Of a stretch of DNA of 30,573 nucleotides, positions 6,260-13,709 are shown one piece after another. A program made the translations under genes and the position numbers. The DNA comes from JAVBLU01 sp031553225 (GTDB lineage Bacteria > Bacillota > Clostridia > Christensenellales > UBA1750): the NCBI GenBank assembly GCA_031553225.1, contig JAVBLU010000004.1:1-30573 (forward strand). Direction: 5' to 3'. Every line of letters starts with the position of its first letter. Positions within the stretch are counted from its first letter, which is position 1. The notes under the pieces are model-generated. The model worked only from the letters and a program-made list of their open reading frames with translations. It was not told where the DNA came from and searched no databases.

Positions 6260-7507
6260 CTACGAGTCACCGCCGGGTCCATCCTCGTCCTTCTTACGGC
6301 GGTTGCCGATCGCCCCGCCGGTAATCTCCGAGGTAAAGCCGCCTACCTTCTCACCCGCCGTGCCGCGGCCGCGAGAGAACAGCAGAAAGATGCCGCCGCC
6401 CACCAGAAGCACGCCCAGCACGATGAAGAGGCCCGTGGCCGCGCCCGGGTTCCCCTGGGAGAGCGGCTGTCGCGCGCCCTGCTGGCTGACGTCCGGAGAC
6501 GCGCCGGGCGCAAGCGTTTTGCCGGGGGCTGCGCCTTCGTCCGGCGCGCCGCTTGCGCGAGGCGCGGCTGTTCCCCCCGGCGCGGGCGAGGCGCCGCCTT
6601 GCCCGGAAGCACCGAACAGCGTAGTGGTGAGCACGTCGGCCACGAACTCGGTGGAGCGGATTACGCGCTCTTTGTCAATCTCGTGCGTGCCAAACTCTAT
6701 GAGGATGGCCTGGGGCATCAGCTCCTGGTTGTAGTTCCCTTTGCCCATGTATATGTCCTTCACCAGGCCCGGGTACTCCTTATCGGCAGTGGCCTTCAGG
6801 CGCTTGGCAAACTCCAGGTTGGCCGAGCGGTTCTGGTTGGCGCGCCCCACCTCCAGGCGCACCTTGCTCGCCTGTTCGCCACTGATCGTCTTTTCATATT
6901 CATCAGCCGGAATGCCGTCACGATGGATATCGATGAGCGCTACGGGGGCCTGCTTCATCAGGCGGGCTGCCGTTTGACGCGAGCGGCGGTATGCGCCCGC
7001 GTCGTGCGGGTAATGATTCGTCTCGTCCAGCACCACCTGCGCGCCGTGCTTCTCCAGCTCCTGCTTCAGCGCCGCGCCCACGTCCAGTATACCGCCGTCC
7101 TTGGGTTTAGATTCGACGCCGTCCGTTGGTATGTAGCTCTCGTCCGTGTGCGTGTAATACATGGCGATCAGCTTGTTTTCCTGATCCTTGCTGTTGGAGA
7201 CGGGCGTATCCCAGGCGGCCGCGTCGGCCAACGTCACCTCGCCCATGTACACGGCCGTGGCCGTGCGGGAACCCTCATCCACGCTGTCGATACGATAATG
7301 GCGGTTGTTCTCGGAGATATACTCGTCGTCGACGGACACGGGGCCGCCGTATCGCAACAGCACGTCGCCGTCCGGACCGTGCACGGTGAAGTAGCCGCCG
7401 CCCGTCTGCACATCCCACTCATCAGCCAAGGCCTGCGCAGGCAGCGCGGTCGCCAAGCATACGGCGAGCGCGAGGCACAGGATGCGAATGACGCCCGTAT
7501 TCTTCAT
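6260..7507 (-). CDS. spoIIP: Stage II sporulation protein P (SpoIIP amidase)
   Basis: A 415-residue N-acetylmuramoyl-L-alanine amidase that, with SpoIID and SpoIIM, thins septal peptidoglycan to drive engulfment of the forespore. Residues 1-28 are a signal peptide or anchor. The amidase domain (about 112-298) has MYYTHTDESY (H120), DETNHYPHDAGAYRRSR, ALIDIHRDG (H195) and ILIEFGTHEIDKE (E271, H275), the zinc and catalytic positions of the family. A low-complexity Gly/Pro/Ala/Ser linker follows, then a hydrophobic segment at about 354-376 and a basic tail. A C-terminal membrane segment is unusual, since B. subtilis SpoIIP is N-terminally anchored. The start overlaps the DUF1614 stop as ATGA, with GGGAGG upstream. 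Confidence 0.93.
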   Translation of the reverse strand: MKNTGVIRILCLALAVCLATALPAQALADEWDVQTGGGYFTVHGPDGDVLLRYGGPVSVDDEYISENNRHYRIDSVDEGSRTATAVYMGEVTLADAAAWDTPVSNSKDQENKLIAMYYTHTDESYIPTDGVESKPKDGGILDVGAALKQELEKHGAQVVLDETNHYPHDAGAYRRSRQTAARLMKQAPVALIDIHRDGIPADEYEKTISGEQASKVRLEVGRANQNRSANLEFAKRLKATADKEYPGLVKDIYMGKGNYNQELMPQAILIEFGTHEIDKERVIRSTEFVADVLTTTLFGASGQGGASPAPGGTAAPRASGAPDEGAAPGKTLAPGASPDVSQQGARQPLSQGNPGAATGLFIVLGVLLVGGGIFLLFSRGRGTAGEKVGGFTSEITGGAIGNRRKKDEDGPGGDS

Positions 7508-8187
7508 TTGCCCTTTCCTCCCTCGCCTGCATGATCGCGCTCCACAAACTCTCCATGGTCGAACACCTGCGTTTCCTTGCGCCGCGAGCCGCCCTGCGCG
7601 CGCTCCAGCGCCTCCCCTATCGCTTCGGCGAGCAACACGGCCAGAAGGCCGGAGAGCACGACCGCGTCGAACGCGCCTGCGCCGCCCAGGTTGAGGGGCG
7701 TGCTTATGCCCTGCGTCCAGTTGATTACGGCCTGGAGCGTATCGGCCAGCAACACGCCCATAACGCCCGCAATGAACGCCGCGCGGCGCGAGCGGCCGAA
7801 GATGTAAGCGATAAGGCCTGCCACCGGGCCGTAGATGTAGTTTGGATCAAATCCCATGCGCGAGGGTTCCGCGGGCAATACCTTGCCCAGGATGAACACG
7901 CCGGCTGCCGCCAGTACCGACGCCGCCACGGCGCGGAAACGCTCCTTTCCCGTGCCGGCTTTCACAAATAGGTAGACGCACATCGCCAAAGGGATGAGCG
8001 CGCCGCCTATGTTAAAGCGAAAGAGCGGCGTCACCTGAATGTCGGGGAGAATGCCGCCGATAAAGATGGCCGCAACGACCGCCAGCGCCTGCCGATCGGT
8101 GAGCCGCATGCGGTCCAGTACGCGGTGCAGCACCCCAAACAGGATCAGGATCGTCACGACGACGAGCAGGATCATGCCAAGAGACAT
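7504..8187 (-). CDS. DUF1614 family membrane protein
   Basis: A 227-residue integral membrane protein with about six hydrophobic segments. The first is MILLVVVTILILFGVL; a later segment-loop has FDPNYIYGPVAGLIAYIFGR and GVLLADTLQAVINW, matching the DUF1614 family as I recall it. The C-terminal 35 residues are charged and probably cytoplasmic. It is translationally coupled to spoIIP by an ATGA overlap, so a role in sporulation or the forespore envelope is a reasonable guess. AAAAAGGGGG precedes the start, and this site can be paired into an upstream inverted repeat. Biochemical function is unknown. Confidence 0.78.
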   Translation of the reverse strand: MSLGMILLVVVTILILFGVLHRVLDRMRLTDRQALAVVAAIFIGGILPDIQVTPLFRFNIGGALIPLAMCVYLFVKAGTGKERFRAVAASVLAAAGVFILGKVLPAEPSRMGFDPNYIYGPVAGLIAYIFGRSRRAAFIAGVMGVLLADTLQAVINWTQGISTPLNLGGAGAFDAVVLSGLLAVLLAEAIGEALERAQGGSRRKETQVFDHGEFVERDHAGEGGKGK

Positions 8188-8288
8188 AAAAAAGCCCCCT
8201 TTTTGTCACCGTTAGGTTGCCTAGCCGCCGCGCGGCTTATGACAGTCTGACCGTTACAAAAAGTGGGCGCTTGTCCGGAATTTGGGCG
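8188..8288 (-). promoter_or_regulatory. Inverted repeat over the DUF1614 ribosome binding site
   Basis: CTTTTTGT (8199-8206 on plus) and ACAAAAAG (8256-8263) form an 8-bp inverted repeat around a smaller AGCCGC/GCGGCT hairpin. In the minus-strand RNA one arm contains the AAAAAG part of the Shine-Dalgarno site, so folding could hide it. ACCGTTA is directly repeated inside. No clear promoter was seen here. Confidence 0.4.
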
Positions 8289-9098
8289 CTATCCCCCGGT
8301 GATGAGAGTGCGCAGAAGAACGAGTACCATCATGTGCGCCGGGTAGTAAACATAAAACAGATATTTGAGGTTGCGTCCGCGTACGCCGCGGTATCTGGCA
8401 AGCAGCGGTACGGTGAGCAGCATGCCCAGCATTGTGCCCAGGTTAAGCAGATCCCCCGCGTTCACAATGCCTCTCTCGGCATACATGCCAATAAACTGCA
8501 GCGCGCCGATAACAAAGGCGAAACCCAGAACGATGGCGATGGGGATGAGCGTGCGCATCATGCGGCCTTTATGCCGCATCACGTACATGAGCAAAATGAG
8601 TGGCACGCCCATGAGCGACCAATCGGTGAACTGAGACACAGCCTCCAGCGCGAGCAGGCACACGACCCGCGACGCCGCCGGCAGTATCGCCTTTACGGCC
8701 TGCGGAAGGCCGCCTGCCTCTAAGCGCCTCATCCAGGCGTCCGGCAAGGGCTTTTCGTACACCTGAATGGCGCAGAGCCCAAAGAGCATGGTAAAGAGCA
8801 CGTTGTGGTAACTCCAGCTGCCAAACAGCATCACGAAAGGCAGCAGCGAGATCAGCGCGAAAAGGGCCATACGCCCCATGTAGCGCGCAACGCTACGCGT
8901 GTGCGTATAGCCCTCCACGATGAAAAACGCCATAATGGGAAAGGTGAGCTTTCCAATCGTGTGCATGATCGTAGCAGCGAGGGGATACGTGGAAAAGGAA
9001 AAGAATGTCCACGCCACATGATCCACCGTCATGGCGATGATGGCGATCATCTTCAGGTCGAAACCCGAAGCCAGCCGCTGCTTTGGTGCAAGCTCCAT
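8289..9098 (-). CDS. TraX family membrane protein
   Basis: A 269-residue polytopic membrane protein. It begins with a short cytoplasmic tail and then FDLKMIAIIAMTVDHVAWTF, the TraX-family opening, followed by GKLTFPIMAFFIVEGYTHTRS, the family signature, and about seven to eight further hydrophobic segments. The C-terminal part RNLKYLFYVYYPAHMMVL is typical of this family. TraX was named for F-pilin acetylation, but chromosomal Firmicutes copies are acyltransferase-like proteins of unknown target, possibly a cell-surface polymer. The ATG lies one base after the stop of the preceding gene and has no good ribosome binding site, so translation is probably coupled. Confidence 0.88.
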   Translation of the reverse strand: MELAPKQRLASGFDLKMIAIIAMTVDHVAWTFFSFSTYPLAATIMHTIGKLTFPIMAFFIVEGYTHTRSVARYMGRMALFALISLLPFVMLFGSWSYHNVLFTMLFGLCAIQVYEKPLPDAWMRRLEAGGLPQAVKAILPAASRVVCLLALEAVSQFTDWSLMGVPLILLMYVMRHKGRMMRTLIPIAIVLGFAFVIGALQFIGMYAERGIVNAGDLLNLGTMLGMLLTVPLLARYRGVRGRNLKYLFYVYYPAHMMVLVLLRTLITGG

Positions 9099-9099
9099 C

Positions 9100-9456
9100 T
9101 TATTTGGAGGCGAGCTTCATGGCGTATTCGCCGGCCAGGGGCACGCGGTACCATTCATACTTCCAGGCCTTCATCATGCAAATGATGGAGATAACAAAGT
9201 AGGCGATGCCGACGAGAAAGCCAAGGATGGCGACGATGATGTTGATGATCGGGATAAAACCAAGGATAAGGCTGACGATCCACCAGGCGAAATAGGCGCA
9301 TGTCATCACCAGGCTCTGCGCGGCATGGTACTTAACAAACTTGTTCTGCTTCTCCACAAAAAAGAAGATGATGCCGACGATGGGAATGTACGCGAGCAGA
9401 GCAGCGAGCTTGGGCTCCATGCCAAGAGAGGAAGGCGAGGTGACGTTTTCGTTCAT
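9100..9456 (-). CDS. DUF4870-like small membrane protein
   Basis: A 118-residue protein with a short polar N-terminus and three to four hydrophobic segments. LAALLAYIPIVGIIFFFVEKQNKFVKYHAAQSL is interrupted here only for description: the key pieces are AYIPIVGIIFFFVEK and FVKYHAAQS, the characteristic DUF4870/Tic20-like loop. The function is unknown. TAGGAGGG precedes the ATG. It has its own promoter and is followed after one base by the TraX-like gene, so the two form a small membrane operon that may read into DUF1614-spoIIP. Confidence 0.8.
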   Translation of the reverse strand: MNENVTSPSSLGMEPKLAALLAYIPIVGIIFFFVEKQNKFVKYHAAQSLVMTCAYFAWWIVSLILGFIPIINIIVAILGFLVGIAYFVISIICMMKAWKYEWYRVPLAGEYAMKLASK

Positions 9457-9484
9457 TGCGGACCCTCCTACTTTGTTTGTGCTT

Positions 9485-9513
9485 ATTATACCTCAAAGAT
9501 GGACACCCGTAAA
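9485..9513 (-). promoter_or_regulatory. Promoter of DUF4870-like/TraX-like operon
   Basis: TTTACG (9513-9508), 17-base spacer, TATAAT (9490-9485), about 28 bases before the start codon. Confidence 0.7.
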
Positions 9514-9567
9514 TGTTTGACATTTGTGATACATTTGTGCAATTTTTTAGCGAAAACGCACAAATGT
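9511..9567. repeat. Clustered AAATGT/ACATTTGTG repeats upstream of the promoter
   Basis: ACATTTGTG occurs at 9520-9528 and 9531-9539 in direct orientation with an 11-base period. GCACAAATGT (9558-9567) is an inverted copy matching ACATTTGTGC (9531-9540) over 10 bases. AAATGT (9511-9516) forms a small palindrome with the first copy and touches the -35 element. The last copy overlaps the ddl stop. This looks like a regulator binding site or a ddl end hairpin without a T tract. Confidence 0.5.
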
Positions 9568-10796
9568 CAGCTTTTCGCGCCGGAAAGGCCGCCGGACTTG
9601 GTTCCCGATTTCAGGCCGGACTTGGTTCCGGCGATCACCTTGTTGAGGATGCCGGAGTCGTAGGCGAACACGCTCTTGCGGCGCTCCGCCTGCGCGAGCA
9701 GCGCATACTCGATCATCTTCTCCAGCAGCTGCTGGTAGGCAAGCCCGCCAAATTCCCAAAGGTAGAAGGCAAGCGAGCCGGGAATGGTGTTTACTTCGCC
9801 CACATACAGCTTGCCGGACGCGTCGATCATGTAATCGATGCGCACGACGCCTTTCAGATCCATCACCTGAAAAATGGCGCAGGATGTGCGCTGGATTTCC
9901 TCAGCCATCTCCCGGCCGATGGGCGCCGGTATGCGGCGGTCCTGGCTCTTCATGCCCTGGGATTTGCCGCCGCCCTGGCGCATGTACTTATCCTCGAAGG
10001 TCAAAAACTCCTGCCACCCAAGCGGCTGTTCGCATACGGACGCCTCGCATCCGCCCTGCCAGCCAAGCACCGAGCAGTTGATCTCCATGGGCTTGTCTAC
10101 GGCCTTCTCCACGAGGATGCGCCTGTCGAAGTGGGCGGCCGTGACGATGGCCTCCCTTAGTTGTATGCGGTCGTCCGCGCGGGATATGCCGATGGACGAG
10201 CCCAGATTGGCCGGCTTCACGTAGCAGGGATAGCCGATCTCCTGCTCCACGCGCGCAAGGGTCAGTGCCTCGTTCTTCTCCCATTCCAGGCGGTCGAACC
10301 AGGCCCAGTCGCACACCGGAAAGCCACAGCCCCGGAAGAGCGCCTTCATGGCGATCTTATCCATGCAGGCGGAGGAGCCCAGCACCCCCGCGGATGTATA
10401 GGGGATGTCCGCCAGCTCCAGAAGGCCCTGCAGCGTACCGTCCTCGCCGTTCATGCCGTGCAGCACGAGCAGCGCGCAGTCGATCTGGGCGATTGGACGG
10501 CGGCCGCCGCCAAAGATAAGGAAGCGCGGCGGATCGATGGCGTACAGTTCGTTTACGCCGGGCGTCGTGTCGATGTAGCAGCGCTTAACGAAGCGCTCCT
10601 CAAAGTTCTGATAGAACGTCTTATCGCGCAGCATGGGCCCGGTAACGAAGTGTCCCTGCCTTGTGATGTAGACGGGCACCACGTCGTAGCGGTCGGTCGG
10701 CAGCGCCTCCATGGCCTGCAGCGCCGAGATGATGGACACATCGTGCTCCGCGGCGCGGCCGCCGTAAAACACGGCGATGGTCAATCTTTCCTGCAT
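9567..10796 (-). CDS. ddl: D-alanine--D-alanine ligase family protein
   Basis: A 409-residue ATP-grasp ligase making the D-Ala-D-Ala end of the peptidoglycan stem peptide. Visible residues are AVFYGGRAAEHDVSI (E17), LVLHGMNGEDG, YVKPANLGSSIGIS, VVRIDYMID and VGEVNTIPGSLAF (E334, N336). The omega loop FEDKYM keeps a tyrosine (Y271) where D-Ala-D-Lac ligases lack it, which favours a normal D-Ala product. The loop also holds a glycine-rich stretch (about 275-289), as in a clostridial Ddl subgroup. The tail after residue 388 is an odd KSG-rich basic repeat. GAGGTGA precedes the start. It is immediately downstream of the MurF-like ligase, the enzyme that uses its product. Confidence 0.94.
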   Translation of the reverse strand: MQERLTIAVFYGGRAAEHDVSIISALQAMEALPTDRYDVVPVYITRQGHFVTGPMLRDKTFYQNFEERFVKRCYIDTTPGVNELYAIDPPRFLIFGGGRRPIAQIDCALLVLHGMNGEDGTLQGLLELADIPYTSAGVLGSSACMDKIAMKALFRGCGFPVCDWAWFDRLEWEKNEALTLARVEQEIGYPCYVKPANLGSSIGISRADDRIQLREAIVTAAHFDRRILVEKAVDKPMEINCSVLGWQGGCEASVCEQPLGWQEFLTFEDKYMRQGGGKSQGMKSQDRRIPAPIGREMAEEIQRTSCAIFQVMDLKGVVRIDYMIDASGKLYVGEVNTIPGSLAFYLWEFGGLAYQQLLEKMIEYALLAQAERRKSVFAYDSGILNKVIAGTKSGLKSGTKSGGLSGAKS

Positions 10797-10805
10797 GTTG
10801 TCACC

Positions 10806-12347
10806 TCAACCCGCGTAATTGTCCGGCAGATCATTCTCGAACAGCACGACGTCGCCCGCCCGCGCCAGACGGGCGATGGCGGCGGTCGCACCCGTGATAT
10901 CGTTCACCACATGGATATGCTCCGCGGGGTATCCTGCCCCTTCCAGTCCGGGGGCGATGAGCGCCGCCCGGCCCTTGCCCACCAAGATCACCTCGTCACA
11001 CACGGCGGCCATGGCCGCGCCGAACGCGCGGTTCTCCTCCGCTTCCGCCGCGCCCAGCTCCACAAGCCCGGGCGTCACGATGATTTTTCGGCCGGGGAAC
11101 GCGGCCAGCGCCGCAAGCGCGGCGCGCGTGCCCATGGGCGAAGCGTTGAAGGCGTCGTCGATGACCGTAACGCCGTTGCCGGTGGGCAGAATCTGCAGAC
11201 GATGCTCCACGGGCAGCGCCCGGGCGATGCCGCGCTGCACCTGCTGCAGCGTCAGGCCCAACTGCAGCGCGCAGCTGGCGCACAACAAAATGTTGCCAAT
11301 GTTGTGCTCACCCAGAAGCTGCGTCTGGCACTCGATGCTCTCCCCGCCGTTCGCCGTCAGGGTGAAGGAGCTTCCTTCCGGACCAACGCGTATGTCGCGC
11401 GCGCTCGCGTGCAGGGGCTCGCCGGACAGGCCGGAGCGAAAGGCGGACACGCGCTTGGTCCTGGCGAACAGCTCGTCCACAAACGCGCCGTCGCCCGCAA
11501 AAAAAGCGGCACCGTCCGGGGGGAGGGCCTCGATTAGCTCGTACTTGGTGCGGGCGACCGTCTGCACGTCGCCGAAGGTCTCCAGGTGCTGCGGGCCAAC
11601 GCTGGTGAGCAGCCCGAACTGCGGGGCGACAAGCGCGCACAACTCGGCGATGTCTCCCGCGTGCTTGGCGCCCATCTCGGCGATGAACACCTCATGTCCA
11701 GGCGTCAGCTCTTCGCGGATGACGCGCGTGAGTCCCATGGGCGTGTTGAAGGAGCTGCGCGTGGCGAGCACGCGGTACTTCTCCGACAGGATGGTGGCCA
11801 GAATGAATTTCGTACTCGTTTTGCCATAGCTGCCCGTAATGCCGATGCGAATCAGGTCGGGGCGCTGCGCAAGGCGGCGTTTTGCATCCAGGAAATACCA
11901 TCTTTTGACGGCCTCTTCCAGCGGCAGCATAAGCAGGGACGCCAGGGCCACCGTGAGGGCAGCAAGCAGCACGGCCGCGATCAGCGCATAGGGCGACGCC
12001 AGCGCGCAAGCGGCATACAAAACCGCCACGCACGCGGACAAACGGCGTACGCGCGGCGTCCACACCAGAGGCTTCTTAGCGGCTTTGCCGCGGTGCAGGG
12101 CGTAGGAAACGCCGGCGCACACGAGCAACGAGCCGGCCAGACCCCATTCGCCCAGCAGGAGGAACGAAAAGGCTAGGCCGAGCGCGAAAGCCGCCGGCAC
12201 CAAAAACGCCTGGCGCGGATGTGCGAAGACCCACTTCACATAGAAGCGCGTCTTGTAACTCTCCAGCTGCAGCATGTGCACAAACCCGGGGCAAATGAGA
12301 ACGCCGCACACGGCCGCCGCCGCGATGAGGAGCAACTGTAAGGCCAA
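10806..12347 (-). CDS. Mur ligase (MurF-like) with N-terminal membrane domain
   Basis: A 513-residue protein. Residues 1 to about 145 hold several hydrophobic segments (ALQLLLIAAAAVCGVL; FLVPAAFALGLAFSFLLL; the 108-145 region), followed by a Mur ligase from about 165. The P-loop GITGSYGKTST (about 169-179), the FNTPMGL and GAKHAGDI regions and VTVIDDAFNASPMGT resemble MurF, which adds D-Ala-D-Ala to UDP-MurNAc-tripeptide. Classical MurF is soluble, so the membrane part would bring the reaction to the membrane. The start is a TTG: the codon ending at 12347 follows GGAAGGAGG by seven bases. A TTG at 12386 is possible but weaker. The nearby ddl supports the substrate. Canonical murF could also exist elsewhere. 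Confidence 0.85.
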   Translation of the reverse strand: MALQLLLIAAAAVCGVLICPGFVHMLQLESYKTRFYVKWVFAHPRQAFLVPAAFALGLAFSFLLLGEWGLAGSLLVCAGVSYALHRGKAAKKPLVWTPRVRRLSACVAVLYAACALASPYALIAAVLLAALTVALASLLMLPLEEAVKRWYFLDAKRRLAQRPDLIRIGITGSYGKTSTKFILATILSEKYRVLATRSSFNTPMGLTRVIREELTPGHEVFIAEMGAKHAGDIAELCALVAPQFGLLTSVGPQHLETFGDVQTVARTKYELIEALPPDGAAFFAGDGAFVDELFARTKRVSAFRSGLSGEPLHASARDIRVGPEGSSFTLTANGGESIECQTQLLGEHNIGNILLCASCALQLGLTLQQVQRGIARALPVEHRLQILPTGNGVTVIDDAFNASPMGTRAALAALAAFPGRKIIVTPGLVELGAAEAEENRAFGAAMAAVCDEVILVGKGRAALIAPGLEGAGYPAEHIHVVNDITGATAAIARLARAGDVVLFENDLPDNYAG

Positions 12348-12437
12348 CAAACGGCCTCCTTCCAAAAAGGGCGGGTATCCTGGCAAGCGCTGACCACTCC
12401 CTGCGGGACGGGCGGGCAGGCCTGCGTCGACGGGCGT

Positions 12438-13196
12438 CTAGGCGAAAAAGACGCGCACGATCTTCATAAAGTCGGCGCACTTGTCAAGATAGGCGAAGTG
12501 CCCCGCATCCTTCAGCACGGCAAGGCCCGCGCCGGGAATCTCCTTCTCCATGATACGCCCGAAGGAGAGCGGCGTCTCCGCGTCGTTTTCTCCCCAGATG
12601 AGTAAGGTGGGCGCTTTGATATTCGGCAGGTACGGCCGCAAGTCCTGCTCCACCACGCGCGAGAAGGTCTTGCGCATCCCCTCCTGCGTGGCGCGGTAGT
12701 CCGCCGATCCCATGGCAAAGGCCAGCCGTTTGCGCATGGCCTCAGCCTTCTTGGGGCCAAGCAGCCGCAGTGCGGCGCGCACGCACGTCATGGCCGCGTG
12801 GCGAAGCCTGCGGCCCAGCGTAGGCGGCTTACGCAGGCCCGCCGCGCCGGTGAGCACCATTCTGCCCACGAGCTGAGGGCGGGTGGAGGCGAGCAGAATC
12901 GCCACGCGCGCGCCGAAGGAGTGACCGATGACGTCGCACCCGGCGATGCCCAGGCGCTGGATCAGCTCGGCCGTCATGCGCGCGTACTCCGTAACGCTCC
13001 ACGCCTCGGGCGGCAGAGCCGACTGGCCGTGCCCGGGAAAGTCCAGGGCGATCACGCGGCGGCCGTCCGTGAGAAGCGCCCGCGACACGGGCGCAAAGCT
13101 GTCGATCTGACCAAGCCATCCGTGCAGAAGGAGCACGGGCTGTCCGCCGCCTTCATCGCGCACATGCACGAGTACGCCGTCGATATCCATCATCAT
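12438..13196 (-). CDS. Alpha/beta hydrolase
   Basis: A 252-residue soluble alpha/beta-fold hydrolase. Visible features are LLLHGWLGQIDSF (oxyanion region), VIALDFPGHGQS, the nucleophile elbow VIGHSFGAR with the catalytic serine, LLIWGENDAETPL with the acid and DAGHFAYLD with the histidine, all in the usual order. The length matches the family. AGGAGGGAGGGG lies before three tandem ATGs, and the first is used. It precedes the membrane MurF-like gene by 90 bases on the same strand. The substrate is unknown, but an envelope-related ester or amide is plausible from the context. Confidence 0.9.
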   Translation of the reverse strand: MMMDIDGVLVHVRDEGGGQPVLLLHGWLGQIDSFAPVSRALLTDGRRVIALDFPGHGQSALPPEAWSVTEYARMTAELIQRLGIAGCDVIGHSFGARVAILLASTRPQLVGRMVLTGAAGLRKPPTLGRRLRHAAMTCVRAALRLLGPKKAEAMRKRLAFAMGSADYRATQEGMRKTFSRVVEQDLRPYLPNIKAPTLLIWGENDAETPLSFGRIMEKEIPGAGLAVLKDAGHFAYLDKCADFMKIVRVFFA

Positions 13197-13300
13197 AAGA
13201 ACACACCCCTCCCTCCTACGCTATGTGCCGCAGAGCCCGTTTCATGCGCGGCGCGTCGGCCAGGCGCGCCCAAAAACAGCATGCCGGCTCGTGACGAGAC

Positions 13301-13642
13301 CTATTCTGCGCGGTGAAGGCTCTTTTCAACAGAAAAACCGTCCGGATAGCGGCGGCGCAGCTTATCGACATTGCGACGGGCTATTTCCTCCATGGGCACG
13401 TGTAGCGCTTTGCAGCCTAAGGCGATGTACCACAAAATGTCGCCCAGTTCGTCGGCAACCTTCTCGCGGTTCAGTTCATGTCCCTGAAATTTTGTCTTTT
13501 TCAATAGGTCGGCTACCTCGCCCGCCTCGCCGCACAGGCCGAGCACGGCGTTCAAAAGCGCCGCCTGATCGGCGGTATCGCCGCCCGCAAGGCCGCTCCA
13601 CGTGCGCATGGCGTTGTCTTCGTATTCCGCAAACGTGTTCAT
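13301..13642 (-). CDS. MazG-like nucleotide pyrophosphohydrolase
   Basis: A 113-residue all-alpha NTP-PPase domain protein. The metal-binding helices show LGLCGEAGEVADLLKK and EKVADELGDILWYIALG, giving the ExxE...ExxD pattern of the MazG superfamily. It probably hydrolyses a non-standard or excess dNTP or NTP to the monophosphate. GGAGGCGGAGC precedes the ATG. It lies between the carboxypeptidase and the alpha/beta hydrolase on the same strand, with no obvious functional link to the wall genes. Confidence 0.88.
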   Translation of the reverse strand: MNTFAEYEDNAMRTWSGLAGGDTADQAALLNAVLGLCGEAGEVADLLKKTKFQGHELNREKVADELGDILWYIALGCKALHVPMEEIARRNVDKLRRRYPDGFSVEKSLHRAE

Positions 13643-13709
13643 GCTCCGCCTCCGGTCTGCAATTCGTCATGGGCATGATACCCCATGGCGACCGGCAGCG
13701 CAAGCCCAA

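Noticed and set aside
8289..9098. TraX-like gene as evidence of a conjugative element
   Set aside because: No other transfer genes are present; chromosomal TraX-family proteins are common in Firmicutes.
9567..10796. Ddl as a vancomycin-resistance D-Ala-D-Lac ligase
   Set aside because: The omega loop keeps the tyrosine typical of D-Ala-D-Ala ligases, and no vanH, vanX or vanRS-like gene is nearby.
10161..11537. A 458-codon plus-strand frame opposite ddl and the MurF-like gene
   Set aside because: It crosses two well-supported genes and has low-complexity His/Arg/Gly-rich composition.
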